Assembly: GCF_003434305.1 (NCBI RefSeq)
Contig: NZ_QKKX01000022.1
Span: 1-64,000, forward strand
Direction of reading: 5' to 3'
From: Micromonospora sp. MW-13
Lineage (GTDB): Bacteria > Actinomycetota > Actinomycetes > Mycobacteriales > Micromonosporaceae
Length of the DNA: 64,000 nt
Shown: piece by piece, positions 9,095 to 16,738 of the stretch
Numbering within the stretch: the stretch's first letter is position 1
Layout: each line of letters opens with the position of its first letter
Made by a program: the position numbers and the translations under genes
Notes under the pieces: generated by a model
The model's database searches: none
The model's input: the letters and a program-made list of their open reading frames with translations, nothing else
What the model was told of the DNA's origin: nothing

Positions 9095-10044
9095 CAGAGC
9101 TTCCCGACCGGCTGCTGCGGCACCTTGAGCGCGGCGCCCGGCTGCGGGGTGACCAGTTGGGTCGCCACGCTGGCGCAGACCTTCGCGCCGTAGGACAGAC
9201 CGCTCTTCTGCGGGTAACGCAGCATGACGGCGAGGCTCCACTTCTCGGTGACCGCAAGGCAGTTGACGTGCCAGTTCCCGTCGTAGTTCAACGGGGTCCA
9301 GCCGTTCTTGATACTGACCGGGCCCTGCGTCCTTATCTCGGCGGGCAGCCCGTCGACGATTCCCCACTTGCCGCCGCCGGAGCGGGTCTGCTGCTCCTTG
9401 ACGCTGCCGCGAACCTTGCTCATCTCGTCCAGCAGGTACGACGTCCACTTGGGGCCGGCGGCCGTGCCGTCGGCGACGCAGTCGCCGAGCCGGACCGCGT
9501 CCCGGGGTGACATCCGGGTGAAGCTCCACCAGCCGACGTAGCCGGGCACGTTGCCGGACTTGGTGTCGGTCAGCTCACAGGTGCTGATCATCCGCTTGAT
9601 CGTCGCGGCCTTGCCGACTGCCGAGTACAGCGCGTTGGCCGAGTCGTCGTTGCTGTCCCGGATCGCCGTGCTGATCTGCTTGCGCCGTTCGGCGGACAGC
9701 GGCTTGTCGCCGAGCTGCCGCAGGTAGTCGGCGGCGAACCAAGCCTTGATCATCGACTCGGTGGAGTTGGTCGAGGCCAGGTTCTTCGAGCCGGAGATGG
9801 TGCCGGTGGCCCGGTCCATCAGGGCCCAGGAGAAGAACTCGCCGGAGAAGCTCACCGAGACCGGGCCGGCGGCCAGGGTCGGTGGCGGTGGGGCGGTCGG
9901 CTCGGGGACCGGCACGCTCTGCGCGCCCCCGCCGGATCCGCCGGTGTCGTCGTCGGAGAGCCGGGCGTACGCGGCGGGAACCAGCATGGCGCTGCCGAGG
10001 AGGACCGCCACGACGGCGAGCACCATGGCCACGCGAGGTCGCAT
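9094..10044 (-). CDS. Exported serine hydrolase, class A beta-lactamase-like (first of a tandem pair)
   Basis: This 316-residue protein starts with a membrane segment or signal (MVLAVVAVLLGSAMLVPAAY), followed by a Gly/Pro-rich linker and a serine hydrolase domain with SMIK (SxxK), RDSNDDSANALY (SxN region) and IKNGWTPL (KNG). It is clearly paralogous to the next gene, sharing the motif order and the regions around AWFAADYLRQ and YLLDEMSKVRG, so the pair arose by tandem duplication. ATG 10044 is chosen over a longer open frame because it gives a normal export signal; TGGAG lies 12 nt upstream. The domain is predicted to act outside the membrane. Confidence 0.82.
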   Translation of the reverse strand: MRPRVAMVLAVVAVLLGSAMLVPAAYARLSDDDTGGSGGGAQSVPVPEPTAPPPPTLAAGPVSVSFSGEFFSWALMDRATGTISGSKNLASTNSTESMIKAWFAADYLRQLGDKPLSAERRKQISTAIRDSNDDSANALYSAVGKAATIKRMISTCELTDTKSGNVPGYVGWWSFTRMSPRDAVRLGDCVADGTAAGPKWTSYLLDEMSKVRGSVKEQQTRSGGGKWGIVDGLPAEIRTQGPVSIKNGWTPLNYDGNWHVNCLAVTEKWSLAVMLRYPQKSGLSYGAKVCASVATQLVTPQPGAALKVPQQPVGKL

Positions 10045-10370
10045 GAGTGGATGAGCTCCAGATGTCAGGGCCGGGGGACCGGTCGTTTTCCGAAAGGGTC
10101 GGCGTGATCGCCGAGGCCGGGGGAAGTGGCCTCCGTCTGGCGCTGGCAATCGTCGGCAGCCGATCGGTGTGACCGGCAAAGTCTACGTCCGGACGGCCCT
10201 GACGCCAGGATCCGACGCCTGTCAGGTTGCTATGAAGGCGGGATAATGGACCGCTTTGCCATTCTTGGGGGCTTTCACCTTTGTTCAGTGACCCATGTCA
10301 TATCCGCCATCCAGCCTGCGTCGGCACCCTGAGTGGCCGATTCGTGGCGGAAGGTGTCTTCGGAAACCTG
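10045..10370. other. Gene-free divergent promoter region
   Basis: This stretch separates the leftward serine hydrolase pair from the rightward paa operon and must hold promoters for both. It is AT-richer than its surroundings near 10230-10310. I see no gene I can support; an open frame of 28 codons from ATG 10246 has an SD-like AAGGCGGG but no other support. Confidence 0.5.
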
Positions 10371-10388
10371 TGACACCCTCTGGTGTCA
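10371..10388. promoter_or_regulatory. Perfect 18-bp inverted repeat, candidate paa operator
   Basis: TGACACC, a CTCT spacer and GGTGTCA form a perfect 7-4-7 inverted repeat ending 28 bp before the paaA start. The size and symmetry suit a TetR-type dimer such as the PaaR regulators known for paa operons. No such regulator gene is in the window. A hairpin in the leader RNA is the alternative. Confidence 0.6.
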
Positions 10389-10416
10389 GGCGTCGCGAGC
10401 TGTAACACTTGTTGTC

Positions 10417-11505
10417 ATGTATGGCAACGACTTCCCCGCCCCGCAGGACGCGCCCGGCGGTGGCCTGCTCGGCGAGGTGGAGGCGGCGGAGACGGCGCTG
10501 CGGGAGGCGGCGGCCCGGCAGCGCGTCGGCGCCCCCGGTCCGGACGCCGACCTGGAGACGTACTTCGTCGACGTGATCGACGCCGACCAGAAGATCGAGC
10601 CCCGCGACTGGATGCCCGAGGCGTACCGGAAGACGCTGATCCGGCAGATCGCCCAGCACGCGCACTCCGAGATCATCGGGATGCAGCCGGAGGGGAACTG
10701 GATCAGCCGGGCGCCCTCGCTCAAACGCAAGGCGATCCTGTTGGCCAAGGTGCAGGACGAGGCCGGGCACGGCCTCTATCTCTACGCCGCCGCGGAGACC
10801 CTCGGCGTCAGCCGGGACGAACTGGTGCAACTCCTCCTCGACGGGCGGCAGAAGTACAGCTCGATCTTCAACTACCCCACGCTGACCTGGGCGGACGTGG
10901 GCGTGATCGGCTGGCTCGTGGACGGCGCGGCGATCGTCAACCAGGTCCCGCTCTGCCGCTGTTCCTACGGGCCGTACGCGCGCGCGATGATCCGGGTCTG
11001 CAAGGAGGAGTCGTTCCACCAGCGGCAGGGCTACGAGATCCTGCACATCCTGGCCCACGGCACCCCCGCCCAGCGGGCGATGGCGCAGGACGCGGTCGAC
11101 CGCTGGTGGTACCCGTCGCTGGCCATGTTCGGCCCGCCGGACGGCGACTCCACCCACTCCGCGCAGTCGATGGCGTGGAAGATCAAGCGGTTCTCCAACG
11201 ACGAGCTGCGGCAGCGCTTCGTCGACATGTGCGTGCAGCAGGCCGAGATCCTCGGCCTCACCCTGCCCGACCCCGCCCTGCGCTGGAACGACGAGCGGCA
11301 GGCGTACGACTACACCCAGCCCGACTACGACGAGCTGATGCGGGTGATCAAGGGCCAGGGGCCGTGTAACCGGCAGCGGATGGAGCACCGCCGCCACGCC
11401 CACGCCGACGGCGCCTGGGTGCGGGAGGCGGCCACGGCGTACGCCGCCAGGCAGGCGGAGCGGGCTGCCCAGCGGGCGGCGGAGCAGGAGAGGGTGGCAG
11501 CGTGA
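10417..11505 (+). CDS. paaA: 1,2-phenylacetyl-CoA epoxidase, catalytic subunit PaaA
   Basis: This 362-residue protein is the di-iron catalytic subunit of the ring-1,2-epoxidase that starts aerobic phenylacetyl-CoA breakdown. The ferritin-like di-iron motifs are visible as [12 protein letters not shown] and [17 protein letters not shown] 10417 ([10 protein letters not shown]) is chosen because it matches the usual N-terminus; the frame is open a little further upstream. The C-terminus has a short Ala/Glu/Arg-rich tail. Its stop overlaps the paaB GTG by 4 nt. It is the first gene of paaABCDE, behind the inverted repeat at 10371-10388. Confidence 0.95.
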   Translation: MYGNDFPAPQDAPGGGLLGEVEAAETALREAAARQRVGAPGPDADLETYFVDVIDADQKIEPRDWMPEAYRKTLIRQIAQHAHSEIIGMQPEGNWISRAPSLKRKAILLAKVQDEAGHGLYLYAAAETLGVSRDELVQLLLDGRQKYSSIFNYPTLTWADVGVIGWLVDGAAIVNQVPLCRCSYGPYARAMIRVCKEESFHQRQGYEILHILAHGTPAQRAMAQDAVDRWWYPSLAMFGPPDGDSTHSAQSMAWKIKRFSNDELRQRFVDMCVQQAEILGLTLPDPALRWNDERQAYDYTQPDYDELMRVIKGQGPCNRQRMEHRRHAHADGAWVREAATAYAARQAERAAQRAAEQERVAA

Positions 11506-11825
11506 GCGAGCGCGGCGAGCGAGCGGGACAGCAACCGGCGGGACCGGAGCCGTCGCCGCTCTGGGAGGTGTTCGTGCGGGCCCGGCGCGGGCTGGCGCAC
11601 ACCCACGTCGGCAGCCTGCACGCCCCCGACGCCGAGTTGGCCCTGCGCAACGCCCGGGACCTGTACACCCGCCGCCAGGAGGGGGTGTCGATCTGGGTGG
11701 TGCCGGCGGGCGCGATCACCGCGTCCAGCCCGGACGAGAAGGACGCCTTCTTCGACCCGGCGGCCGACAAGGTCTACCGCCACCCCACCTTCTACGAGGT
11801 CCCGGACGGGGTGGCCCACCTGTGA
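11502..11825 (+). CDS. paaB: 1,2-phenylacetyl-CoA epoxidase subunit PaaB
   Basis: This 107-residue protein is the small PaaB subunit that bridges PaaA/PaaC heterodimers. The core [20 protein letters not shown] through [11 protein letters not shown] is typical. The first ~18 residues (from [14 protein letters not shown]) are unlike PaaB; their DNA, GTGAGCGAGCGCGGCGAG, resembles the GTGAGCG-type junction repeats found elsewhere in this operon. The protein may thus have gained an N-terminal extension from such a repeat, or translation may begin later, although no other ATG/GTG is well placed. Both ends overlap neighbours by 4 nt. Confidence 0.93.
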   Translation: MSERGERAGQQPAGPEPSPLWEVFVRARRGLAHTHVGSLHAPDAELALRNARDLYTRRQEGVSIWVVPAGAITASSPDEKDAFFDPAADKVYRHPTFYEVPDGVAHL

Positions 11826-12547
11826 ACGGCCCCTTCGACCTCGCCCTCGCCCTCGGCGACGACGCGCTGATCGCCGCGCAGCGGCTCGCCGAGTGGACCA
11901 CCCGCGCCCCGGAGATGGAGGAGGACGTCGCGCTGGCCAACATCGCCCTCGACCAGCTCGGCGCGGCCCGGCTGTTGCTCACGTACGCGGGCGAGCTGGA
12001 GGGCGCCGGCCGGGACGAGGACGCGCTGGCGTACCTGCGCGACGACCGGGAGTTCCGCAACTGCCTGCTGGTCGAGCTGCCCAACGGCGACTTCGCGGTG
12101 ACCATGGCGAAGCTGCTCTTCCTGTCGGCGTACCAGCTCCCGCTGTACACCGCGCTGGCCGGCTGCGCCGACGAGCGGCTCGCCGCGATCGGGGCCAAGG
12201 CGCGCAAGGAGTCCGCGTACCACCTCGACCACGCCTCGCTCTGGGCGCGGCGGCTCGGCGACGGCACCGCCGAGTCGCACCGCCGGATGCAGGCCGCCGT
12301 CGACCAGGTCTGGCCGTACGTCCACGAACTGTTCGCGCCGTTCCCGGGCGCGCCGGTCGACCCGACCACCCTGCGCGCGGCGTTCGACGCCACCGTCGAC
12401 CCGGTGCTCGCCGAGGCCACGCTGGCCCGGCCGGCGGACGGCTGGGCACCGGCCGGCGGGCGGGACGGCCGGCACACCGAGCACCTGTCGTACCTGCTCG
12501 CCGAGATGCAGGTGCTGCACCGCGCCCACCCGGGGGCGATCTGGTGA
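11822..12547 (+). CDS. paaC: 1,2-phenylacetyl-CoA epoxidase subunit PaaC
   Basis: This 241-residue protein is the structural partner of PaaA and has a related helical fold. It shows ALGDDALIAAQRLAEWTTRA at the N-terminus, DIALDQLGAAR-like NIALDQLGAARLLL and KARKESAYHLDHASLW. The length is normal for the family. GTG 11822 overlaps the paaB stop. Its own TGA (12545-12547) overlaps the first GTG of a triple repeat of mini-cistrons, which separates it from paaD. Confidence 0.93.
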   Translation: MNGPFDLALALGDDALIAAQRLAEWTTRAPEMEEDVALANIALDQLGAARLLLTYAGELEGAGRDEDALAYLRDDREFRNCLLVELPNGDFAVTMAKLLFLSAYQLPLYTALAGCADERLAAIGAKARKESAYHLDHASLWARRLGDGTAESHRRMQAAVDQVWPYVHELFAPFPGAPVDPTTLRAAFDATVDPVLAEATLARPADGWAPAGGRDGRHTEHLSYLLAEMQVLHRAHPGAIW

Positions 12548-12724
12548 GCGCGAGGAGTGCAGCGAAGCGGAGCCCCGCAGTCGCGAACGACGGGCGGCCA
12601 TGGTGAGCGCGAGGAGTGCAGCGAAGCGGAGCCCCGCAGTCGCGAACGAAGGATGGTACTGGTGAGCGCGAGGAGTGCAGCGAAGCGGAGCCCCGCAGTC
12701 GCGAGCGAAGGATGGTACTGGTGA
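12544..12724 (+). repeat. Three 59-bp repeats, each a GTGA-linked mini-cistron, between paaC and paaD
   Basis: Three copies begin at GTG 12544, 12603 and 12662. Each starts GTGAGCGCGAGGAGTGCAGC, contains CCCCGCAGTCGCG and encodes a 20-residue peptide (first residues [15 protein letters not shown]). The period of 59 shifts frame each time, and each TGA overlaps the next GTG: 12604-12606, 12663-12665, then 12722-12724 overlapping the paaD start. So ribosomes could pass paaC, mini1, mini2, mini3, paaD by reinitiation. SD-like GAAGGATGG lies near the end of copies 2 and 3. The unit can also fold through GCGG/CCGC. No function is known to me. Confidence 0.85.
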
Positions 12725-13197
12725 GTGACCCCAGGGCGGCCGTGGCGGCGGTGGTGGACCCGGAGATCCGGGTGGTCACCATCGGCGAACTCGGCATCCT
12801 GCGGGCGGTCGACGAGGACCCGACCACCGGCCGGGTGACCGTGACCATCACGCCCACCTACACCGGCTGCCCGGCGATGGACGTGATCCGCGCCGACATC
12901 CGCCGCGCGCTCGCCGCCGCCGGCCACCCGGACGCGGCGGTCCGCACCGTCTACAGCCCGGCCTGGAGCACCGACTGGATCTCCGCGACCGGTCGGGCGA
13001 AGCTCGCCGACGCCGGCATCGCCCCGCCCGGCCCGGCCCGGTCCGGTCCGGTCGTGCCGCTGACCCTCGCCGTCCGCTGCCCACGCTGCGGCTCCCCGGA
13101 GACCGAGCAGGTCAGCCGGTTCGGCTCCACCGCGTGCAAGGCGCTCTGGCGCTGCCGTTCCTGCTCCGAACCCTTCGACCACCTGAAGGCGCTGTGA
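12721..13197 (+). CDS. paaD: 1,2-phenylacetyl-CoA epoxidase subunit PaaD (DUF59/MIP18 type)
   Basis: This 158-residue protein has an N-terminal DUF59/MIP18 domain (VDPEIRVVTIGELGILR, TPTYTGCPAMDVIR) and a C-terminal four-cysteine region (CPRCGS and CRSC) likely to bind metal. PaaD is thought to help install iron-sulfur or iron centres in the epoxidase system. GTG 12721 is chosen because it overlaps the last mini-cistron's TGA and gives the standard N-terminus. The stop overlaps the paaE start by 4 nt. Confidence 0.93.
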   Translation: MSDPRAAVAAVVDPEIRVVTIGELGILRAVDEDPTTGRVTVTITPTYTGCPAMDVIRADIRRALAAAGHPDAAVRTVYSPAWSTDWISATGRAKLADAGIAPPGPARSGPVVPLTLAVRCPRCGSPETEQVSRFGSTACKALWRCRSCSEPFDHLKAL

Positions 13198-14303
13198 CTG
13201 TCACGATCACCCGCCCGGTCCGTCGCCGGCCGGCCTTCCATCCGCTGCCCGTCGCCGCCGTCGACCGGCTCGCCGCCGACGCCGTGGCGATCACCTTCGC
13301 CGTGCCGGAGGAACTGCGGGACACCTTCGCGTTCCGCGCCGGTCAGCACCTCACCGTGCGGCGCGTCGGGGAGGACGGCCAGGACGTGCGGCGGTCGTAC
13401 TCGATCTGCTCGACGCCGGATGACCTGGCCCGGCACGGCCGGCTGCGGGTCGGGGTGCGGGAGATCCCCGGCGGCGCGTTCTCCGGGTACGCCTGCGGGA
13501 GCCTGCGCGGCGGCGACACCGTCGAGGTGCTGCCCCCGCTCGGGAACTTCACCACGGCGTTCGCGCCGGACCGGGCCCGCCGCTACGGCGCGGTGGTCGC
13601 CGGCTCCGGCGTCACCCCCGTGCTCGCGCTGGTCGCCACCGCCCTGGCCGTCGAGCCGGCCAGCACCTTCACCGTGGTGTACGGCAACCGCACGGCGAAC
13701 TCGGTGATGTTCGCCGAGGAACTGGCGGACCTGAAGGACCGGTACCCGGCCCGGCTGCACCTGGTGCACGTGCTCTCCCGCGAGCGGGGCGAGTCGCCGC
13801 TGCTGTCGGGGCGGATCGACGCCGGGCGGCTGGGCCGGCTGCTGGACACCATCGTGCCGGGCGACGCGATCGAGGAGTGGTTCCTCTGCGGCCCGTACGG
13901 GATGGTGGTCGACGCGAAGGCGGTGCTGGCGGAGCGCGGCCTGCCGGAGTCGGCGGTGCACACGGAGCTGTTCCACGTCGCCGAGGCCCCCGCGCCGCCG
14001 CGCCGCCCGGCCGACCGGGCGGACGCCGGCACCGAGGTCACGATCGTGCTGGACGGCCGGTCGTCATCCGTCACGATGGGCCGCGAGGAGCGCGTGCTGG
14101 ACGCGGCGCTGCGGGTGCGCGCCGAGCTGCCGTACGCCTGCAAGGGCGGGGTCTGCTCGACCTGCAAGGCGAAGGTGGTCGACGGCGCGGTCACGATGGC
14201 CCGCAACTATGCCCTGGAGCCGGACGAGGTGGCCGCCGGATACGTCCTGACCTGCCAGTCCAGCCCGCTCACCGACACGCTCACCGTCGACTACGACGCC
14301 TGA
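13194..14303 (+). CDS. paaE: 1,2-phenylacetyl-CoA epoxidase reductase PaaE
   Basis: This 369-residue flavo-iron-sulfur reductase passes electrons from NAD(P)H to the PaaA di-iron centre. Domains in order are FAD-binding (RRSYSICSTP, residues ~65-75), NAD-binding (GSGVTPVLALVAT and FLCGPYGMV), and a plant-type 2Fe-2S ferredoxin domain (CKGGVCSTCKAKV with a later LTCQS cysteine). The GTG start at 13194 overlaps paaD by 4 nt. It ends the cluster; genes for later ring-opening and beta-oxidation steps are not in this window. Confidence 0.95.
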   Translation: MTVTITRPVRRRPAFHPLPVAAVDRLAADAVAITFAVPEELRDTFAFRAGQHLTVRRVGEDGQDVRRSYSICSTPDDLARHGRLRVGVREIPGGAFSGYACGSLRGGDTVEVLPPLGNFTTAFAPDRARRYGAVVAGSGVTPVLALVATALAVEPASTFTVVYGNRTANSVMFAEELADLKDRYPARLHLVHVLSRERGESPLLSGRIDAGRLGRLLDTIVPGDAIEEWFLCGPYGMVVDAKAVLAERGLPESAVHTELFHVAEAPAPPRRPADRADAGTEVTIVLDGRSSSVTMGREERVLDAALRVRAELPYACKGGVCSTCKAKVVDGAVTMARNYALEPDEVAAGYVLTCQSSPLTDTLTVDYDA

Positions 14304-14324
14304 CCGCACGACGGTCGCGCCTCC
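14298..14324 (+). repeat. 27-bp direct repeat, left copy
   Basis: This copy reads GCCTGACCGCACGACGGTCG then CGCCTCC and covers the paaE stop codon. It matches 16698-16724 at 26 of 27 positions, and weaker similarity continues about 12 bp further. The pair brackets the AlbA_2 gene and decayed XRE DNA. It contains a small GACCG-CACGA-CGGTC hairpin, so it might be a repeated terminator and not an insertion scar. Confidence 0.6.
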
Positions 14325-14391
14325 GAGTTTTCTCAGAGTTTTGCGTTACCCTGCACTCTGCAGGTCGTGTCTAAACTGATGGGAAACCGAG

Positions 14392-16155
14392 ATGACCGGG
14401 CGCGAGTACGAGAGTGCGCTGCCTCGTATCCTGGCCGGCGAAACCGCCGCTGCCTTGGAGTCCAGGACCCTTGATTTCAAGCGTCAAGGCAGATCTCGGG
14501 AGGACACGCTCCGTGATCTGGCCGCAGCCGCCGCCTGCTTCGCCAACGGCATCGGCGGAACCCTGGTCGTCGGCGTGCACGACAAGGTTCCCGGCGCGGA
14601 TGCCTTTGCGGGCACCGATCTGGATCCAATCCGCGTAGTCGAGCGGATCTATGAGCTGACCCAGCCGGCGCTGACCGTGCTCAGCGAGGAGATCGAGTTC
14701 TCGAACCGGCGACTGCTTGTCATCGCCGTTCCCCGTAGCCCCGATATCCATCAGGTCGATCAACGAGCCACGCACCGGGTTGGCACGTCCTGCGTTCCGA
14801 TGACCGCCGTGCAGATCGCGTCGGCGTTGGCGGACCGGCGCAACGATGACTGGTCCGCTCAAGATGCCGAGTTGACCCGCGCGGACGTCTCACCGGTCGC
14901 GCTGGACATGGCGCGCACTCTCCTGCGACGTAGCCCCGACCCGGCGCGACGCCGTTATGCGACCGAGACCGATGGCGACCTGTTGAGGATCTTAGGTGTG
15001 GTGAGTGATGCTGGCCGGCTCACCCGAGCCGGTGCGCTACTACTCGCCGAACCAACGGGCGCGCAGGGCAACGGGCTGGACCGGGTGGTCTACCAGTTCC
15101 GCAAGACACCGGCCGGCGAGCCGACTGTCGTGCAGCGCATACCGGGGCCGCTGCTGCCGGCGCTGGTACGAGTCCTCGAACTCATCGATGCGCGGGTGGA
15201 CAAGACTCCGGTCAACCTGCCCGGAGGGCAACAGGTGCAGTTGGCGGATCTGCCAGAGGCTGCAGTGCGCGAGGCGGTGGTGAACGCGCTGGTGCATCGT
15301 GACTATCGCCTGGGTGGACCGGTGCGCATCGAGCATGCTCCCACGCGGCTGGTGGTGGCCTCGCCAGGTCCGCTGGTTTTCGGCGTGACCGTGGAGAACA
15401 TCCTGACCACCACCTCCAGGCCTCGGAATCCGCTGCTTGCTGGATCTGTCCGGGTGCTGGGGCTCGCAGAGGAAGCAGGCGTCGGAGTGGACCGGATGTA
15501 CCGGGAAATGGTCCGGGTCGGCCACCAGCCACCGCGCTACCTGGAGGAGCCGGACCAGGTCACCGTGACATTGCTGGGTGGGGCACCGAACCGGCATGTC
15601 GCTCGTTACGTCGCAGCCCTGCCTGAGGTGGAGCAGGACGACGCGGACACCCTACTGATCCTCTACCACCTGCTGACTCATCGCTACCTTTCCGCTGCCG
15701 ATGCCGTCCCTCTGTTGCAGAAGGACGTCATCGAGGCCGAAGAGGTGCTGCTTCGGCTGAGCACGGAGCCGGTGGCGATGCTGGAACCCACCCGTGAGAC
15801 GGCGCGGCGCCGGCACCCCAACTACCGGTTGCGAAGCTCGGCATTGAGTGGGTTGGGCCCGGCAGTTCGTTATCGGCGGGGGCAGCGAGACGACGCCGGG
15901 CGCAAGGTCATCGAGTTGTTGCAGGCTGCTGGCCAGGTCAATGCCCGTATGGTGCGCGTCGCACTCGACCTGGACGCGCAGGCGACATCGCGTTTGCTCG
16001 GCGGCCTGGTGGACGACGGGCTGTTGGTGAGGATCTCCGAGTCACGGCGAGGACCTTCGGTCACCTACGGGGCAGGCCCGCGGTTGTCGAGCAGAAGTGC
16101 GCGTCATCGGCATCCCGGAAAGGAATCGCCCAGCGGTGAGAATCCGCTGTTCTGA
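14392..16155 (+). CDS. AlbA_2 (Schlafen-type) domain ATP-binding protein, putative transcriptional regulator
   Basis: This 587-residue protein has an N-terminal AlbA_2/Schlafen-like domain: ESRTLDFKRQG, then AAAACFANGIGGTLVVGVHD. A C-terminal-type ATP-binding (HATPase_c_4) domain follows, with LPEAAVREAVVNALVHRDY near residues 285-305 and the glycine-rich EEAGVGVDRMYREM. The last ~120 residues look like winged-helix segments (VNARMVRVALDLDAQATSRL). Relatives are annotated as putative transcriptional regulators or DNA/RNA-binding ATPases, and some occur in defence islands. Codon use is less GC-biased than in the flanking paa genes, which supports acquisition by transfer. ATG 14392 is preceded by GGGAAACCGAG, a weak ribosome site. 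Confidence 0.8.
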   Translation: MTGREYESALPRILAGETAAALESRTLDFKRQGRSREDTLRDLAAAAACFANGIGGTLVVGVHDKVPGADAFAGTDLDPIRVVERIYELTQPALTVLSEEIEFSNRRLLVIAVPRSPDIHQVDQRATHRVGTSCVPMTAVQIASALADRRNDDWSAQDAELTRADVSPVALDMARTLLRRSPDPARRRYATETDGDLLRILGVVSDAGRLTRAGALLLAEPTGAQGNGLDRVVYQFRKTPAGEPTVVQRIPGPLLPALVRVLELIDARVDKTPVNLPGGQQVQLADLPEAAVREAVVNALVHRDYRLGGPVRIEHAPTRLVVASPGPLVFGVTVENILTTTSRPRNPLLAGSVRVLGLAEEAGVGVDRMYREMVRVGHQPPRYLEEPDQVTVTLLGGAPNRHVARYVAALPEVEQDDADTLLILYHLLTHRYLSAADAVPLLQKDVIEAEEVLLRLSTEPVAMLEPTRETARRRHPNYRLRSSALSGLGPAVRYRRGQRDDAGRKVIELLQAAGQVNARMVRVALDLDAQATSRLLGGLVDDGLLVRISESRRGPSVTYGAGPRLSSRSARHRHPGKESPSGENPLF

Positions 16156-16218
16156 GCCGTCGTCACATCCCAGCCGTGCGGAGCTGGGTGGTCGTGCTCC
16201 GCCCGCTTGACCCTCGAC

Positions 16219-16419
16219 ATGGTCGAGCCCTCAGCTCAGGATCGTCGCGTCAGCCAGTGGCCGGCCGATGTACGGGCGTTGTTCGAACAGGCATGGGTGG
16301 GGCGTACCGACGACTACGACGCTTGCGTCGCGGCGCACTATCTAGCCCGGCAGCAGGATGACCCCGAGGAGATCCTGCGGTGGAACCAGGAGGCGCTGCG
16401 GCATGCCTTCGCAGGCTGA
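16219..16419 (+). CDS. Small hypothetical protein, probably a fragment
   Basis: This frame encodes 66 residues, including VRALFEQAWVGRTDDYDACV and ARQQDDPEEILRWNQEALRH. The composition and amphipathic spacing look like a real helical, TPR-like pair. I recall similar stretches in larger actinobacterial proteins but cannot name a function. There is no strong ribosome site, and the gene lies between the AlbA_2 gene and decayed XRE DNA, so it may be a remnant. Confidence 0.5.
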   Translation: MVEPSAQDRRVSQWPADVRALFEQAWVGRTDDYDACVAAHYLARQQDDPEEILRWNQEALRHAFAG

Positions 16420-16466
16420 GCTGACTTCTTGGCCTTCCTCCAAGTTCGGGCATTCCCGGTAGGGGC

Positions 16467-16700
16467 GATCAGTCGCCGTGGTGGACGTGGGTGTAGCGGG
16501 ACGCCTCCCGCTCCGCCTCGGTGAGTGACGGCCGCTCCGCGCCCGAGCTACGCGAGTTGCGAGAGGCGCGCAAGCCGCCGCTGCGGCGGGTGGCGACCCG
16601 GCTCGACTGGCAGCCCTCCAAGTTGTCGCGGATGGAGACCGGCATCCAAGGCATCCACGCGCGGCCGACGTCGCCTCCCTGCTGGTGATCTACGGCGGCC
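16467..16700 (+). pseudogene. Decayed, deletion-riddled copy of an XRE regulator locus
   Basis: This DNA is a mosaic of two segments found intact at 17.9-18.65 kb. Its left part (CAGTCGCCGTGGTGGACGTG and CCTCCCGCTCCGCCTCGG) resembles the 3' end and middle of the leftward gene at 17916-18311. Its right part resembles the HTH region of the XRE gene at 18449: it encodes ELREARKPP-like, TRLDWQPSKLSRMETGIQGI and ADVASLLVIYGG with frame disruptions. About 90% of the XRE gene is missing. It ends at the right 27-bp direct repeat. It is a duplicated and collapsed relic. Confidence 0.7.
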
Positions 16701-16724
16701 TGACGGCACGACGGTCGCGCCTCC
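16698..16724 (+). repeat. 27-bp direct repeat, right copy
   Basis: This copy matches 14298-14324 except for one base (GCCTGACGGCACGACGGTCG then CGCCTCC). It closes the 2.4-kb segment that holds the AlbA_2 gene, and it interrupts the decayed XRE sequence exactly where similarity to the intact XRE gene stops. Confidence 0.6.
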
Positions 16725-16738
16725 AGGTTCTTCAGCGG

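Noticed and set aside
10246..10332. 28-codon leader peptide candidate before paaA
   Set aside because: It has an SD-like site but no conserved feature, no overlap with paaA and no attenuator-like hairpin.
12544..12724. Possible CRISPR-like array (regular 59-bp repeats)
   Set aside because: There are only three copies with no unique spacers; nearly the whole period is repeated, and no cas genes are near.
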